Source of the DNA: SZUA-309 sp965233675
GTDB taxonomy: Bacteria; Pseudomonadota; Gammaproteobacteria; Pseudomonadales; Azotimanducaceae
NCBI GenBank assembly: GCA_965233675.1
Contig: OZ247498.1
Location: 4,970,559 to 5,034,558, forward strand
Length of the DNA stretch: 64,000 bases
Direction: 5' to 3'
Below are positions 1-8,797 of this stretch, piece by piece. A model generated the notes under the pieces. The model saw only the letters and a list, made by a program, of their open reading frames with translations, searched no databases and was not told the origin of the DNA. The first letter of the stretch is position 1. Each line of letters begins with the position of its first letter. A program made the position numbers and the translations under genes.

Positions 1-54
1 GTAGATCCGGGCCGAGAGTGCGTCGATCTCGGCTTGTGCGTTTGCTTCGCTCAT
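1..54 (-). CDS. N-terminus of a protein cut by the window edge
   Basis: Eighteen codons read on the minus strand from an ATG at 52-54 up to the window edge (MSEANAQAEIDALSARIY). A purine-rich ribosome binding site (AGGAGAG) lies just upstream of the ATG. The acidic, helical start would fit a SnoaL/NTF2-like protein, but too little is present to assign a family. It would be transcribed in the same direction as the SDR gene that follows it on this strand. Confidence 0.5.
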   Translation of the reverse strand, partial: MSEANAQAEIDALSARIY

Positions 55-133
55 CCTTATCTCTCCTGCTTATGCCTTCTCCCTGGACGATGCCTATTTA
101 ACCCGCGATCTGCGTCGGGTCGCCAGTGGTTCG

Positions 134-1057
134 CTAGTCGCCATCCGCGTCGGGCAGCGGGTAGTGCACGCCAGGCACGCCTCCTTCGAGGGCCTGATAC
201 CAGTCTGGTCGCGGCTGAACGGGCTCGTAGCTGGTCGGGACCATGGGTGTATGGGTGTTCCATTCGTGATGGATCGGCGGTATCTGGAAGGTGCCGTTAC
301 TGGCGTTGGTGCCGCCGTCGACAAGCAGATCCACGCCAGTGATGTAGCTGGCCAGATCTGAGGCCAGAAACATGACCGCATTGGTTACTTCTCCGGCATC
401 TCCCAGCCGACGCATGGGCGTTCGGCTGGAGATCCAGCGGTCCATGCCCATGGCTTCCAGCATCGGTCGGGTCATTTCCGTGACCACGAATCCGGGCGAG
501 ACGGCGTTTACCCGCACGCCTCGATCTGCCCACTCCACACCCATCTGTCGGGTCATGTTCAACAGGCCGCCTTTGGCGGCGCTGTAGCCGATCACGTTGT
601 TTTCGTTGGCGCCGCTGGCCAGGATCGAACAGATATTCACGATCGAGCCGCTGCCCCGTTCCAGCATGTGTCTGCCGCAATCGCGGGCGAAGTAAAAGGC
701 GCCGCTCAGGTCCACGGCCAGGATGCGCTGAAAGGTTTCGGCGTCAAACTGCTCCGCGGCCACCCCTCGTGGATCGGCGATGCCGGCATTGTTGATCAGA
801 ACATCGATTGCCCCCTGTTCGGCAAGACCCCGGGCGATGACGTTCTGCACAGCTGCTTCATCGGCTACGTCACCGGTTACAACGGTGACCCTGCTCCCAT
901 GCGATCGACACTGTTCGCCAACCTGTTCGAGTAGTTCGCCACTGCGGGCTGTGAGAATCAGGTCCGCACCGGCTTCGGCAAAAGCGTACGCGAACTGTTC
1001 ACCAAGGCCATAGGAAGCACCGGTGATCAGGACGACCTTAGCACTGAAATCGAACAC
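134..1057 (-). CDS. SDR family oxidoreductase
   Basis: Classical NAD(P)-dependent short-chain dehydrogenase of 307 residues. Seen: the glycine-rich cofactor motif TGASYGLG near the N-terminus, NNAG in the middle, a catalytic Ser in NICSILAS, YSAAK as the Tyr/Lys pair, and the C-terminal DGG. The start is taken at GTG (1055-1057), because GAGGAG sits just before it and the SDR fold begins at once; the open frame extends upstream to 1174 without homology. The C-terminus has an extra tail of about 45 residues rich in Pro/His/Trp (IPPIHHEWNTH), longer than the usual 250-residue SDR. It is divergent from the kinase-like gene at 1128, with about 70 bp between them. Substrate unknown. Confidence 0.85.
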   Translation of the reverse strand: MFDFSAKVVLITGASYGLGEQFAYAFAEAGADLILTARSGELLEQVGEQCRSHGSRVTVVTGDVADEAAVQNVIARGLAEQGAIDVLINNAGIADPRGVAAEQFDAETFQRILAVDLSGAFYFARDCGRHMLERGSGSIVNICSILASGANENNVIGYSAAKGGLLNMTRQMGVEWADRGVRVNAVSPGFVVTEMTRPMLEAMGMDRWISSRTPMRRLGDAGEVTNAVMFLASDLASYITGVDLLVDGGTNASNGTFQIPPIHHEWNTHTPMVPTSYEPVQPRPDWYQALEGGVPGVHYPLPDADGD

Positions 1058-1127
1058 CTCATTCTCCTCGTGCTGCGGGTATTTGCTGAATGAAGAGGAT
1101 AACCTAGGCTGAGGGTGGCGAGTGTGA

Positions 1128-2222
1128 GTGGAGATGGCGCTGAAAATTCCGAAACGCATTGAGGAGGTGAGCAACGACTGGCTCAGTCGTGTGCTCGATG
1201 CGGAAGTCGCTGGTCAGGCCGTCTCACGGGTAGGTGAGGGTATTGGCCTCATGGGCGACATTTACCGGTTGGTGCTCGACTATGCGGCCGGTGCATCCGA
1301 GGGCCCTCGGAGCGTGGTGGTGAAATTGCCTTCCTCCCATGCGGAGAACCGGGCGCAGGGGATCGCTCTCGGTATGTTCACGGCGGAAGTCACCTTCTAC
1401 AACCAGCTTGCGCCGCGAGTTTCCGCGGGCCTGCCGGATATCTACGCCGCAGCCGTCACCGGGGATGGGGCTGAGTTCGTGATCGTGATGGAGGATCTCA
1501 GCGAACTCACGATGGTGGATCAGAGTGCCGGCATGAGCTTGGATCAGGCCAGGGCAGCCGTGGAAGTGCTGGCAGGCGTGCACGCCGCTTTCTGGAACGA
1601 TACCGACAGGCCCGAACTCGAGTGGGTTCCGACTCAAACGGGACCGAGAATCGAGTTTGTGGATGCCATGATGGCGGAGATCTTCCCGGTCTTCGCCGAG
1701 CAGTTCGGGGACGAACTGCCTGAAGGCGGTCTCGCGTTGTATGAACAGTTCATCGGTAATTACCTGAAGATCATGAAGGTCATCTGTGCCCGCAGCCCAT
1801 GGACCATTGCCCATCAGGACTTCCGGATCGAAAACCTTTTATTCGGTGCCTCTGGTTCCGGTCGCGTAGTGGTGCTGGACTGGCAGGGACTCGGACGGGG
1901 CGTGGGCGCGTATGACCTTGCCTATGTGCTCGGCGGCTCCATGACCCCGGAGCTTCGGCGCAGTCATGAACGGGAACTGGTTGGTGGATATCAGGCTGCA
2001 TTGGCAGCCGCAGGCGTGACGGGATACGGCTTCGATGCGGCCTGGGAAGACTACGCACACGCACAGCTGATGGGTGGCCTGGCCGTTTCGATCGTCACCG
2101 GCGGTTCCATGGACCTCAGTAATGAACGCGCCAAGTCGCTGATCGCCACCATGGCCAGCAGGCACGTGCAGGCGGCCCTGGACCATGACGGTGCCGCACG
2201 ATTGACGGAAATCGCGGGTTGA
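1128..2222 (+). CDS. APH/EcKinase-like phosphotransferase
   Basis: A 364-residue protein of the aminoglycoside phosphotransferase/ecdysteroid-kinase-like fold. Seen: VVVKLP with the probable ATP-binding Lys, the Brenner-type catalytic loop HQDFRIENLLF, and LDWQG with the metal-binding Asp. Family members phosphorylate small hydroxylated molecules and are common beside SDR and acyl-CoA metabolism genes in lipid-degrading bacteria; no specific substrate can be given. The frame opens with GTG at 1128; an ATG at 1134 with GAGTGGAG before it is an equally good start. Convergent with the nitric oxide reductase gene. Confidence 0.82.
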   Translation: MEMALKIPKRIEEVSNDWLSRVLDAEVAGQAVSRVGEGIGLMGDIYRLVLDYAAGASEGPRSVVVKLPSSHAENRAQGIALGMFTAEVTFYNQLAPRVSAGLPDIYAAAVTGDGAEFVIVMEDLSELTMVDQSAGMSLDQARAAVEVLAGVHAAFWNDTDRPELEWVPTQTGPRIEFVDAMMAEIFPVFAEQFGDELPEGGLALYEQFIGNYLKIMKVICARSPWTIAHQDFRIENLLFGASGSGRVVVLDWQGLGRGVGAYDLAYVLGGSMTPELRRSHERELVGGYQAALAAAGVTGYGFDAAWEDYAHAQLMGGLAVSIVTGGSMDLSNERAKSLIATMASRHVQAALDHDGAARLTEIAG

Positions 2223-2227
2223 AGCCG

Positions 2228-2243
2228 TCAGGCCCGGGCCTGA
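2228..2243. terminator. Perfect 16-bp palindrome between convergent genes
   Basis: TCAGGCCCGGGCCTGA is a perfect palindrome placed between the end of the phosphotransferase gene and the end of the nitric oxide reductase gene. In RNA it would form a 6-bp stem with a CCGG loop in either direction. There is no T-run, so termination is an inference from position and symmetry. Confidence 0.4.
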
Positions 2244-2262
2244 TCCAGCAACGTTTCCTCTC

Positions 2263-4554
2263 TCAGGCCTTTTGTGCTTTGCCGCCGCCCAGTAGGCCGA
2301 ACGCCTGAACGAAGAACAGCGCGAAGGCACCCATGCCCACAGCGAAGACCACGTCACCAGGCACACGCGCCCACACCAGGGCTTCCATCAGGGGATGATG
2401 CATCAGTTCCGCAGCCCGGGCTGCGGCGTAGTGATCGCTGAAGGCCACGTAGGTCTGCCAGAGGCCCTGAGGCAGCAGCGACAGGAAGGTCATCATGAAC
2501 AGGCCGATGTTCAGGCTCCAGAACGACACAGACAACAGCTTCTGGTTCCACTTCGACGGATCTGTCAGTCCGCGCAGGCAATACAGAATCAACCCGAGAC
2601 CCAGCATGCCGTAGACGCCGAACAGGGCAGCATGACCGTGGGTGGCCGTGGTGTTCAGACCCTGCATGTAATACAGCGCAATCGGCGGATTGATCAGAAA
2701 GCCGAATAGCCCCGCGCCGATCAGATTCCAGATAAGCACTGCCGCAAAAAACCGGAATGGCCAGTGGTAAACGTGTTCCCAGTCGCGCTGTCCCTCGAGC
2801 TTCGAGCGGTTGTAGGCCTCAAAACCAACCACCGCCAGCGGCACCACTTCGAGTGCGGAAAATACTGCGCCCAGAGCGATCACACCGGTTGGAGTGCCAC
2901 TGAAGTAGAGGTGATGGAAGGTGCCGAGGACACCGCCGCCCATGAAGACGATGGTCGCAACGAGCACGGCAGTGACCGCGACTGATGCGCGCACCAGCCC
3001 CATACGCACCAGCAGTGCGGATATCACTGCGGTGGCGAACACTTCGAAAACGCCTTCCACCCAGAGGTGCACTACCCACCAGCGCCAGTACTCCATAATC
3101 GCGATGTGGGTTTTCTCACCCCACATGAGACCCGCGCCGAACAGCAAACCGATGGACACAGTTGCGACAGCCACCAGCAGCACCAGCGATGTGCCGCCTT
3201 TTTCCTTGAGTCGCGGACCCAGGGCGCGCAGCACCAGGAACACCCACAGCAACAGGCCAATGAACAGATAGATCTGCCAGAAGCGTCCGATATCGGTGTA
3301 CTCGTAGCCTTGGTGGCCAAACCAGAAATTGGCGGTTGAGTCATCGAAGAATCCGTTGACCGCCGCCCACTGTCCGGCGAACGAACCAACCACGATGACC
3401 AGCAGGCTGATAAAGAGAAAGTTGATACCCAGTCGCTGAAACCTGGGTTCGTGGCCCGACAGCAGAGGCGCCACGTAGAGGCCCGCGGCCAGCCAGGCGG
3501 TGGCAATCCAGAGCACGGCCAGCTGGGTATGCCAGGTGCGGGTGATCGCGTAAGGCAGATGATCTATGAGCGGCAACCCATAGAGTCCCTGGCCTTCGAC
3601 CTGATAGTGTGCGGTCACGATTCCCAGCATGATCTGCACGCCAAAGAGCGCAACCACCACCCAGAAGTACTTGGCGGTTGCGCGCATGGATGGGGTGAGA
3701 GTGACGGAGTCCATGAAATCACTGGTGGCGAAACCTTCTTCCGGTTCGCTGTCGGCACGCCACAGGTCGAACTCGCGAGCGTAGTACCAGACCAGAGCGC
3801 CGATACCAGCCAGCAGCATGAATATGGAAATGATGGACCAGAGGAACAGCGATGCCGTGGGTTTGTTATCCACCAGCGGTTCATGGGGCCAGTTGCTGGT
3901 GTAGGTGATCGTCTGGCCCGGCCGCTCTGTGGTGGTCGCCCATGCGGTCCAGAAATAAAAGGCGTTCAATGCGTGGGCATCAGCGTCACTCAGGCGGGTG
4001 TGAATGGGGAATGCGTAGTCCACCCGCAGGGCCTGTGCTGCTTCGGAACCGTTCTGATACAGATCGCGGTAGTGATCGGCGACTTCAGCGATGGCGGCAG
4101 CACGATCCGGGAACACCGTGATGACGCCGCTATCGGGATCATAGGTGTTCTTCCGCATATCGAGCGCCAGAATGGCGCGTTGAGCTGCCTGGACACCCTC
4201 GCTGAGTTCGTCGAAGGATTTCGCTCCTTCGGCACGGGCGCGGATGTCCAGAATGGCGACGGCTTCGCGATGCAGCCAGTCAGCGCTCCAGTCAGGCGCG
4301 AGGTAGCCGCCATGGCCCCAGATTGAGCCCTGTTGCATCCCGCCCATTTCCTGCCAGACCGACTGCCCACGCTGGATATTTTCCAGTGTGTAGAGCGTGC
4401 GGCCGTCCTCGGTGTGGACGGCTTCGGGCAGCGGCGGCGCTTCCTGATAGATTTCCCAGCCAAAGAACAGCAGCGTGCCGAACATGACGACCATGCCAAC
4501 CGTCAGAATCAGCCATAGCCGGCGTATCGAAAAAAGCCGTGCATAATCGTCCAT
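2263..4554 (-). CDS. norZ: Quinol-dependent nitric oxide reductase (qNOR)
   Basis: Single-subunit quinol-oxidising nitric oxide reductase of 763 residues, reducing NO to N2O in the inner membrane. An N-terminal membrane helix is followed by a periplasmic cytochrome-c-like region that lacks CxxCH, typical of qNOR rather than cNOR, and then the haem-copper oxidase core. Seen: WHTQLA with a haem-binding His, VHLWVEGVFE, FHHLYFSGTP with the paired FeB-type His, and THGHAALFG. The start is ATG 4552-4554, preceded by GGGGGA at normal distance; an upstream in-frame start at 4611 adds a non-homologous leader. No clear FNR, NsrR or NorR site was seen upstream. In the absence of nirS/nirK here, NO detoxification is more likely than full denitrification. 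Confidence 0.93.
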   Translation of the reverse strand: MDDYARLFSIRRLWLILTVGMVVMFGTLLFFGWEIYQEAPPLPEAVHTEDGRTLYTLENIQRGQSVWQEMGGMQQGSIWGHGGYLAPDWSADWLHREAVAILDIRARAEGAKSFDELSEGVQAAQRAILALDMRKNTYDPDSGVITVFPDRAAAIAEVADHYRDLYQNGSEAAQALRVDYAFPIHTRLSDADAHALNAFYFWTAWATTTERPGQTITYTSNWPHEPLVDNKPTASLFLWSIISIFMLLAGIGALVWYYAREFDLWRADSEPEEGFATSDFMDSVTLTPSMRATAKYFWVVVALFGVQIMLGIVTAHYQVEGQGLYGLPLIDHLPYAITRTWHTQLAVLWIATAWLAAGLYVAPLLSGHEPRFQRLGINFLFISLLVIVVGSFAGQWAAVNGFFDDSTANFWFGHQGYEYTDIGRFWQIYLFIGLLLWVFLVLRALGPRLKEKGGTSLVLLVAVATVSIGLLFGAGLMWGEKTHIAIMEYWRWWVVHLWVEGVFEVFATAVISALLVRMGLVRASVAVTAVLVATIVFMGGGVLGTFHHLYFSGTPTGVIALGAVFSALEVVPLAVVGFEAYNRSKLEGQRDWEHVYHWPFRFFAAVLIWNLIGAGLFGFLINPPIALYYMQGLNTTATHGHAALFGVYGMLGLGLILYCLRGLTDPSKWNQKLLSVSFWSLNIGLFMMTFLSLLPQGLWQTYVAFSDHYAAARAAELMHHPLMEALVWARVPGDVVFAVGMGAFALFFVQAFGLLGGGKAQKA

Positions 4555-4647
4555 CCGAAATCTCCCCCAAGACCCGTCGCTAGTTTGACCGGATTCCGGC
4601 CCCCATGACAACCCATTGTACGCATTCGGTTGTCGCCTGCGTGGGGG

Positions 4648-5184
4648 TTATTGTTGTCCGTCTGTGGAAATGCTCAGATAACGCCGCGCGCCTTCAGAAA
4701 ATTCGTCCGTGGCCGACATGCCGAGCCGTTCGGCCAGTGCGATGGAGGCGCTGTTTCCCTGCTCGATGAACGCTTCCAGTTCCCGGGCCCCATTTGTATT
4801 AACCCAGGCGACGGCAGCACGCGCGGCCTCCAGCATGAGGCCCCGGCCCCAGTGCGCGGGGAGCAGGTGATAGGCAATTTCTGCGCAGATGTGGAGGGTG
4901 TTGAAGCCAATCATTCCCACGAAGGCATCCGGGCGACCCGCCTGCATGATGGCCCATCGGAAGCCCCAGCCGTCCTCGGCGGCACGAAGCCAGAAATCGA
5001 TGATGCGATCGCTGTTGGCCGATGATGTGGCCGGCATGGGAATGATGTTCCGGTCGTAGTCTGTAACGACGCCCGAGTATCTGCACACGTCCGGATCGGA
5101 CCACAGCTCGAACACGCCGGATGAATGCGTCATGGACAGCGGTTCCAGCGTCAGCCGTTCTGTGTGAAGTGTGGGAATGTCCAA
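4648..5184 (-). CDS. GNAT family N-acetyltransferase (RimJ/RimL-like)
   Basis: A 178-residue acetyltransferase of the RimJ/RimL type. Seen: the family opening TLHTERLTLEP, the strand FVGMIGF, and the acetyl-CoA loop LLPAHWGRGLMLEAA with NSASIALAERLGM after it. The only start that keeps the family N-terminus is TTG at 5182-5184; no strong ribosome site is visible. It lies between the GFA gene and qNOR on the same strand, with 93 bp to qNOR, and may share a transcript. The acceptor could be a protein N-terminus or a small amine. Confidence 0.85.
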   Translation of the reverse strand: MDIPTLHTERLTLEPLSMTHSSGVFELWSDPDVCRYSGVVTDYDRNIIPMPATSSANSDRIIDFWLRAAEDGWGFRWAIMQAGRPDAFVGMIGFNTLHICAEIAYHLLPAHWGRGLMLEAARAAVAWVNTNGARELEAFIEQGNSASIALAERLGMSATDEFSEGARRYLSISTDGQQ

Positions 5185-5244
5185 GGCGGGTCTGTCGTGT
5201 GTCGAACGGGCTCAGGTTCGATCAGAGTCCGATCAGCGCCGGAA

Positions 5245-5667
5245 TCACCAGGGCGCGGTTGCGCAGATCATCATCGGCGCTCGACGGTAACCGAACGGGC
5301 CTTTACCGTTCCATGCCCTGCCATCCGGATAGCGAACTTCCACGCCGTCCAGATCATCCGGCTCGAAGAGCTTCATGTTCACCCCTACCTGGTCATGGGA
5401 CGGGTTCAGTCGTGTGTGGGCCTCCGTGAGAGTGAAGTGTGTGGTGGCACCACACTCGCTGCAGGAGTGGATGGCGGCAGCCGGGTTTTCTTTGTCCCGG
5501 CGCACGAATGTCGCTGTGTCCGATGGCCCCATGGTGACCGCAGAAGCGGGGAAGTAGCCCCAGGCGGCGCCCGATTTACGGCAGAGGCTGCAGTTACAGT
5601 CGTGAATGAATTCCGGCCTGGTGTCGATCGTGATATCGACCGCGCCGCAGAGGCAGGTTCCCGTCAT
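5245..5667 (-). CDS. GFA/CENP-V domain zinc protein
   Basis: A 140-residue protein with the zinc-binding cysteine pattern of the glutathione-dependent formaldehyde-activating (GFA, CENP-V) fold: CLCGAV near the start, CNCSLCRKSG, then CSECGATTH. Small bacterial GFA proteins of this kind are widespread. Formaldehyde-glutathione condensation is proven only for a few members, so the enzyme name is generic. The ATG start directly precedes the CLCG motif, and there is a GAGGAG-like site upstream. Confidence 0.88.
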   Translation of the reverse strand: MTGTCLCGAVDITIDTRPEFIHDCNCSLCRKSGAAWGYFPASAVTMGPSDTATFVRRDKENPAAAIHSCSECGATTHFTLTEAHTRLNPSHDQVGVNMKLFEPDDLDGVEVRYPDGRAWNGKGPFGYRRAPMMICATAPW

Positions 5668-5701
5668 TTTCAGTTCTCCTCAGCTGGATGACCGGAAATG
5701 T

Positions 5702-5926
5702 TCATCTCCGGTTTCTCGGATGGTTTTTCGCCACCCGCTCGTTGCCATGTTTGTAGTTGCCGGTGAGTCTTGCCATCAACTGCTGCCGGTCAGCGTCATT
5801 CATTCCGCTGAGTTCGGCCTCGAACACCGCGGCCTGCTGCCCGCGAAGTGTGGTTGCCTTTCTGCCGTGATGGTAGATGACATACTCACCGCTGGTGTGT
5901 CGGAAAGTGAATCCGAGATCAGTCAT
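5702..5926 (-). CDS. Small conserved-type hypothetical protein
   Basis: A 74-residue basic protein (MTDLGFTFRHTSG at the start) with no recognised domain. Its ATG begins one base after the stop codon of the SDR gene upstream (TGAATG), so it is probably translated by reinitiation from that mRNA. No membrane segment or signal peptide is seen. The composition (central Gln/Ala helix, C-terminal Lys/Arg/Asn tail) suggests a small cytosolic helper, but no function can be stated. Confidence 0.65.
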   Translation of the reverse strand: MTDLGFTFRHTSGEYVIYHHGRKATTLRGQQAAVFEAELSGMNDADRQQLMARLTGNYKHGNERVAKNHPRNRR

Positions 5927-6808
5927 TCAATCCTCGGGCCTGGAGAGGTTCGCCAGGGCGGCATCACCCATCACCGGATTGGTGCCAGTGACGATGTTTT
6001 CCGCTCGCGTTCTGATCATGTCGTCGAAGTGATCATGTGTGAGGATGTAGAGCCGGTCTGCGCGGATGGCGTCGAAGACGATTTCGGCAATCTCCGCCGG
6101 TTGCATGCCCTGCCGCAGGATCTCCCGGAACATGGCGATACGTTGTTCGTCTTCCGGGCTCGGTGCCGGCGGTTGTTCGTCGTTGGCGAGATTCGAAGGG
6201 CGGTTGCGGCCGCTGTCGAAAATATTGGTGTTGACGAAGCCGGGGCAGAGCACCGAACAGCCGATCTTCGTTTGTGCCGCTTTCAGATCGACGTCGAGGT
6301 TTTCCGTCAGGGCCACCACTCCGTGTTTGGTCACGGAGTAGAGGGCGTTGGTGCTGCCGCCGATGAGGCCGGCGACGGACGCGGTATTGACGATATGACA
6401 CGGCTCATCCTGAGCGATCATCTGCGGGACGAAGACGCGCAGTCCGTAGATGACGCTCCACAGGTTCACGCCCAGCACCCAGTCCCAGTCCTTCTGCGTC
6501 GCATTCCAGGCATTTCCACCGCCGCCGACCCCGGCATTGTTGAACAGCAGGTGTACGCCGCCGAGGTCTTTCACCGCTTCGTCGAGGACGTTTTTCAACT
6601 CTGATTCGATGGCGACATTGGTGACGATCGGCAGCACCTGGTTGTTCGTGGTTGCCTGCAGCTCTGTCGCAGCCTGTTCCAGCGCAGCCTCTTCGATATC
6701 CGCCATCACCACATGCATGCCTTCCGCGATGCACTTCTCTGTCAGCGCACGGCCGATGCCGCTTGCAGCACCTGTGATGACGGCGACTTTGCCTGCGAAT
6801 TCCTGCAT
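5927..6808 (-). CDS. SDR family oxidoreductase
   Basis: Classical SDR of 293 residues. Seen: TGAASGIGRAL as the dinucleotide loop, NNAGVGGGG, a Ser in NTASVAGLIG and YSVTKHG as the catalytic Tyr/Lys. The C-terminal region after residue 220 is longer than a minimal SDR, as in many alcohol- or steroid-type dehydrogenases. The start ATG at 6806-6808 has GGGGAA before it; the open frame reaches 6910 but the extra residues are low-complexity Arg/Thr. The 74-residue gene follows without a gap. It is divergent from another SDR at 6989, with 180 bp between them. Confidence 0.88.
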   Translation of the reverse strand: MQEFAGKVAVITGAASGIGRALTEKCIAEGMHVVMADIEEAALEQAATELQATTNNQVLPIVTNVAIESELKNVLDEAVKDLGGVHLLFNNAGVGGGGNAWNATQKDWDWVLGVNLWSVIYGLRVFVPQMIAQDEPCHIVNTASVAGLIGGSTNALYSVTKHGVVALTENLDVDLKAAQTKIGCSVLCPGFVNTNIFDSGRNRPSNLANDEQPPAPSPEDEQRIAMFREILRQGMQPAEIAEIVFDAIRADRLYILTHDHFDDMIRTRAENIVTGTNPVMGDAALANLSRPED

Positions 6809-6988
6809 TGAACTTTCCCCTCGGATAAAGCGTCGAGTATAACGAAGTCGTAGCGTTTGCCGGCGGTTGACGAATCGTTCATTGCGGTCCCGCTGGCAAC
6901 ACCCGGACAAACCTGTACCATCTGGCGCATCGCGGCGGACTTATGATTCCCGGGGGACTGTGCACAACACCTCTTCTCTGATGCAGCC

Positions 6989-7726
6989 ATGAACGAAGCC
7001 AGTCTGCAGGGCAAGCGGATCGTCGTGATTGGTGGCTCTTCCGGCATCGGATTTGCCATCGCTGCCGGCGCCGGGGGAAAGGGAGCGGACGTCATCATCG
7101 GCTCCAGCAATCAGGACAAGGTGGCCGCCGCCGCGAATCGTCTGGGCGGAACCGCAACAGGTCATGCGGTGGACGTGCGCGACGAATCCAGCGTGAAAGA
7201 ATTTTTCGCCGCCATCGGCCCTTTCGATCATCTGGCCTATACCGCGGGCGATTGGGGACCACAGCGGGATGGCGGGGGAATCGCCGACATGGATCTCGAG
7301 CGGGGAAACGACACCTTCGCGGTCCGGTTCTGGGGTGCACTGGCTGCCGTCAAACACGCGCAGCCGTTTATCTCCCGGCGTGGTTCCATCACGCTCACGG
7401 ATGGGATGATCGCCCACCGGCCCAGGAAGAACGCAGCGCTGGGCACTGCCATGGCCGGCGCCATCGAACATCTGACTCGTGGGCTCGCCGTGGAACTCGC
7501 GCCGATACGGGTCAATGCGGTGTGTCCGGGTTATGTGCTGACGGAAGTCTGGGAGCAAATTCCGGAAGCGCAACGGGCCGAGCGGTTGCAGCGCATGACC
7601 GAACGGCAGCCATTGCCCCGTGCTGGGGACCCCGGCGAGCTGGCCGAAGCGTATCTGTATCTGATGCAGGGCGGCTTCACCACGGGTCAGGTGCTGCTCG
7701 TTGACGGCGGGCTTTCACTGATCTGA
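6989..7726 (+). CDS. SDR-fold protein lacking the YxxxK pair
   Basis: A 245-residue SDR-fold protein. The N-terminal loop GGSSGIG and the C-terminal VNAVCPGYVLTEVW and LVDGGLS are standard. At the catalytic helix, where Tyr-x-x-x-Lys is expected, the sequence reads ALGTAMAGAIEHL, with neither Tyr nor Lys; the NNAG motif is also altered (YTAGDWG). Known SDR subgroups lack these residues, and such members may act as cofactor-binding or non-redox proteins. Starts at ATG 6989, divergent from the SDR at 5927-6808. Confidence 0.85.
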   Translation: MNEASLQGKRIVVIGGSSGIGFAIAAGAGGKGADVIIGSSNQDKVAAAANRLGGTATGHAVDVRDESSVKEFFAAIGPFDHLAYTAGDWGPQRDGGGIADMDLERGNDTFAVRFWGALAAVKHAQPFISRRGSITLTDGMIAHRPRKNAALGTAMAGAIEHLTRGLAVELAPIRVNAVCPGYVLTEVWEQIPEAQRAERLQRMTERQPLPRAGDPGELAEAYLYLMQGGFTTGQVLLVDGGLSLI

Positions 7727-7760
7727 ACCACTGCCGGATCCAGACAATCTGAAAACCGGC

Positions 7761-7788
7761 ATCAAACGGCCGGAATCAAGCGGCCGGA
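7761..7788. repeat. Two 14-bp tandem repeats
   Basis: ATCAAACGGCCGGA is followed directly by ATCAAGCGGCCGGA, one mismatch apart, and then by a degraded third copy. It sits in the 101-bp gap between the SDR gene and the NTF2-like gene. The GGCCGG cores can also pair with the nearby CCGGC, so the stretch may fold into a weak hairpin. Confidence 0.5.
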
Positions 7789-7827
7789 ACTAAACTGAAG
7801 GCATTAAACCGAAAGAAGGACTGCAAG

Positions 7828-8232
7828 ATGGAAAAGACGCTGCTCGAGGTGGCTGGATCGCTGTTCGACTGCATTGAGGCAGGAGACGCGGCAGGTGTCG
7901 ACGCGCTTTACTCGGAGGATGTGGAGGTGTGGCACAACTTCTCCAACGTGGCTCAGACCAAGGCGGAAAATCTTGCGACTCTGACGGGTCTGATCGCCAG
8001 CGTCGATGAGATCCGTTATGAGGTCACGGAACGACTGGCTCTGGATTCAGAGCGGGTGGTTCAGCGTCACGATCTGTGCTGCACCACACGGGATGGTGCG
8101 GCCTTCACCATCCCGGCCTGTATTTTCATCACGGTCAGAGACGGCCGGATTGTGAGGATCGACGAATACCTGGACAGCGCTCAGGCCAATGCGCTCAGAA
8201 CGGCTTCCGGTCGGGAAGCCATCGGCAGCTGA
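7828..8232 (+). CDS. NTF2-like/SnoaL-like protein
   Basis: A 134-residue protein with the NTF2-like (SnoaL-type) cone fold pattern: an N-terminal helix ending in DALYSEDVEVWHNF, a central strand pair, and FITVRDGRIVRIDEYLD at the C-terminal sheet. Members are small polyketide or steroid cyclases/isomerases, or binding proteins. It is often encoded beside SDR and acyl-CoA genes, as here. ATG start with AAGGA upstream. Specific reaction not known. Confidence 0.82.
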   Translation: MEKTLLEVAGSLFDCIEAGDAAGVDALYSEDVEVWHNFSNVAQTKAENLATLTGLIASVDEIRYEVTERLALDSERVVQRHDLCCTTRDGAAFTIPACIFITVRDGRIVRIDEYLDSAQANALRTASGREAIGS

Positions 8233-8245
8233 GTGTCCGGCAGGC

Positions 8246-8698
8246 ATGGACCGGCGTAGCATGTCTCGTGTGAATGTCCGCTCGCCCATCCCCCTCACTG
8301 CTGCGGTGGCTGCCGCTCTCGCCGCCGGTGCACTGCTTGTGGCCTGGCTGGAATCCCGATTTCTGCAGGGCGTACTGTCTCAGCAACTCTATATTCTGTT
8401 GCTCTGCGGGATCTGTACGGCGCTGGGTGCCTGGTTCGGGTCACGCATCAGCCGGCGACAGAATCCGGCCGGGTTTACCGTCAACACCGCCGCCCTGAAG
8501 TCCCTTGGAATCAGCACCCGGGAGGCAGAGGTGCTGACGCTGCTGGCGCTCGGCCACAGCAATCAGGAGATCGCCGACCAGCTCCACGTATCCGCGAATA
8601 CGGTGAAAACCCACCTGCGCCATCTCTACGAAAAACTGGATGCGGCCCGGCGAGGGCAGGCGGTGGAACAGGCGCGGCGTCTCGGGCTGGTGCCCTGA
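8246..8698 (+). CDS. Membrane-anchored LuxR-type transcriptional regulator
   Basis: A protein of about 150 residues. Two hydrophobic helices near the N-terminus (IPLTAAVAAALAAGALLV and YILLLCGICTALGAWFG) are followed by a GerE/LuxR helix-turn-helix with STREAEVLTLLALGHSNQEIA and VSANTVKTHLRHLYEKL. It has no receiver or autoinducer domain, so any sensing would be done by the membrane part or by a partner. The start is ATG 8246; ATG 8261 is possible, and the frame opens earlier inside the preceding gene. The next gene is a DUF4199 membrane protein, a likely functional partner. Confidence 0.85.
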   Translation: MDRRSMSRVNVRSPIPLTAAVAAALAAGALLVAWLESRFLQGVLSQQLYILLLCGICTALGAWFGSRISRRQNPAGFTVNTAALKSLGISTREAEVLTLLALGHSNQEIADQLHVSANTVKTHLRHLYEKLDAARRGQAVEQARRLGLVP

Positions 8699-8797
8699 GC
8701 TCATCCCAACGGGTGATTCGAGCAGATTCATCCGAAAGGCTGATGACGGACGACCTGGAAGCGGGGAATCTGGGGCCACATTCATCGGAGCATTCAC

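Noticed and set aside
4555..4647. FNR, NsrR or NorR operator upstream of the nitric oxide reductase
   Set aside because: No TTGAT-N4-ATCAA or similar repeat could be found in the region.
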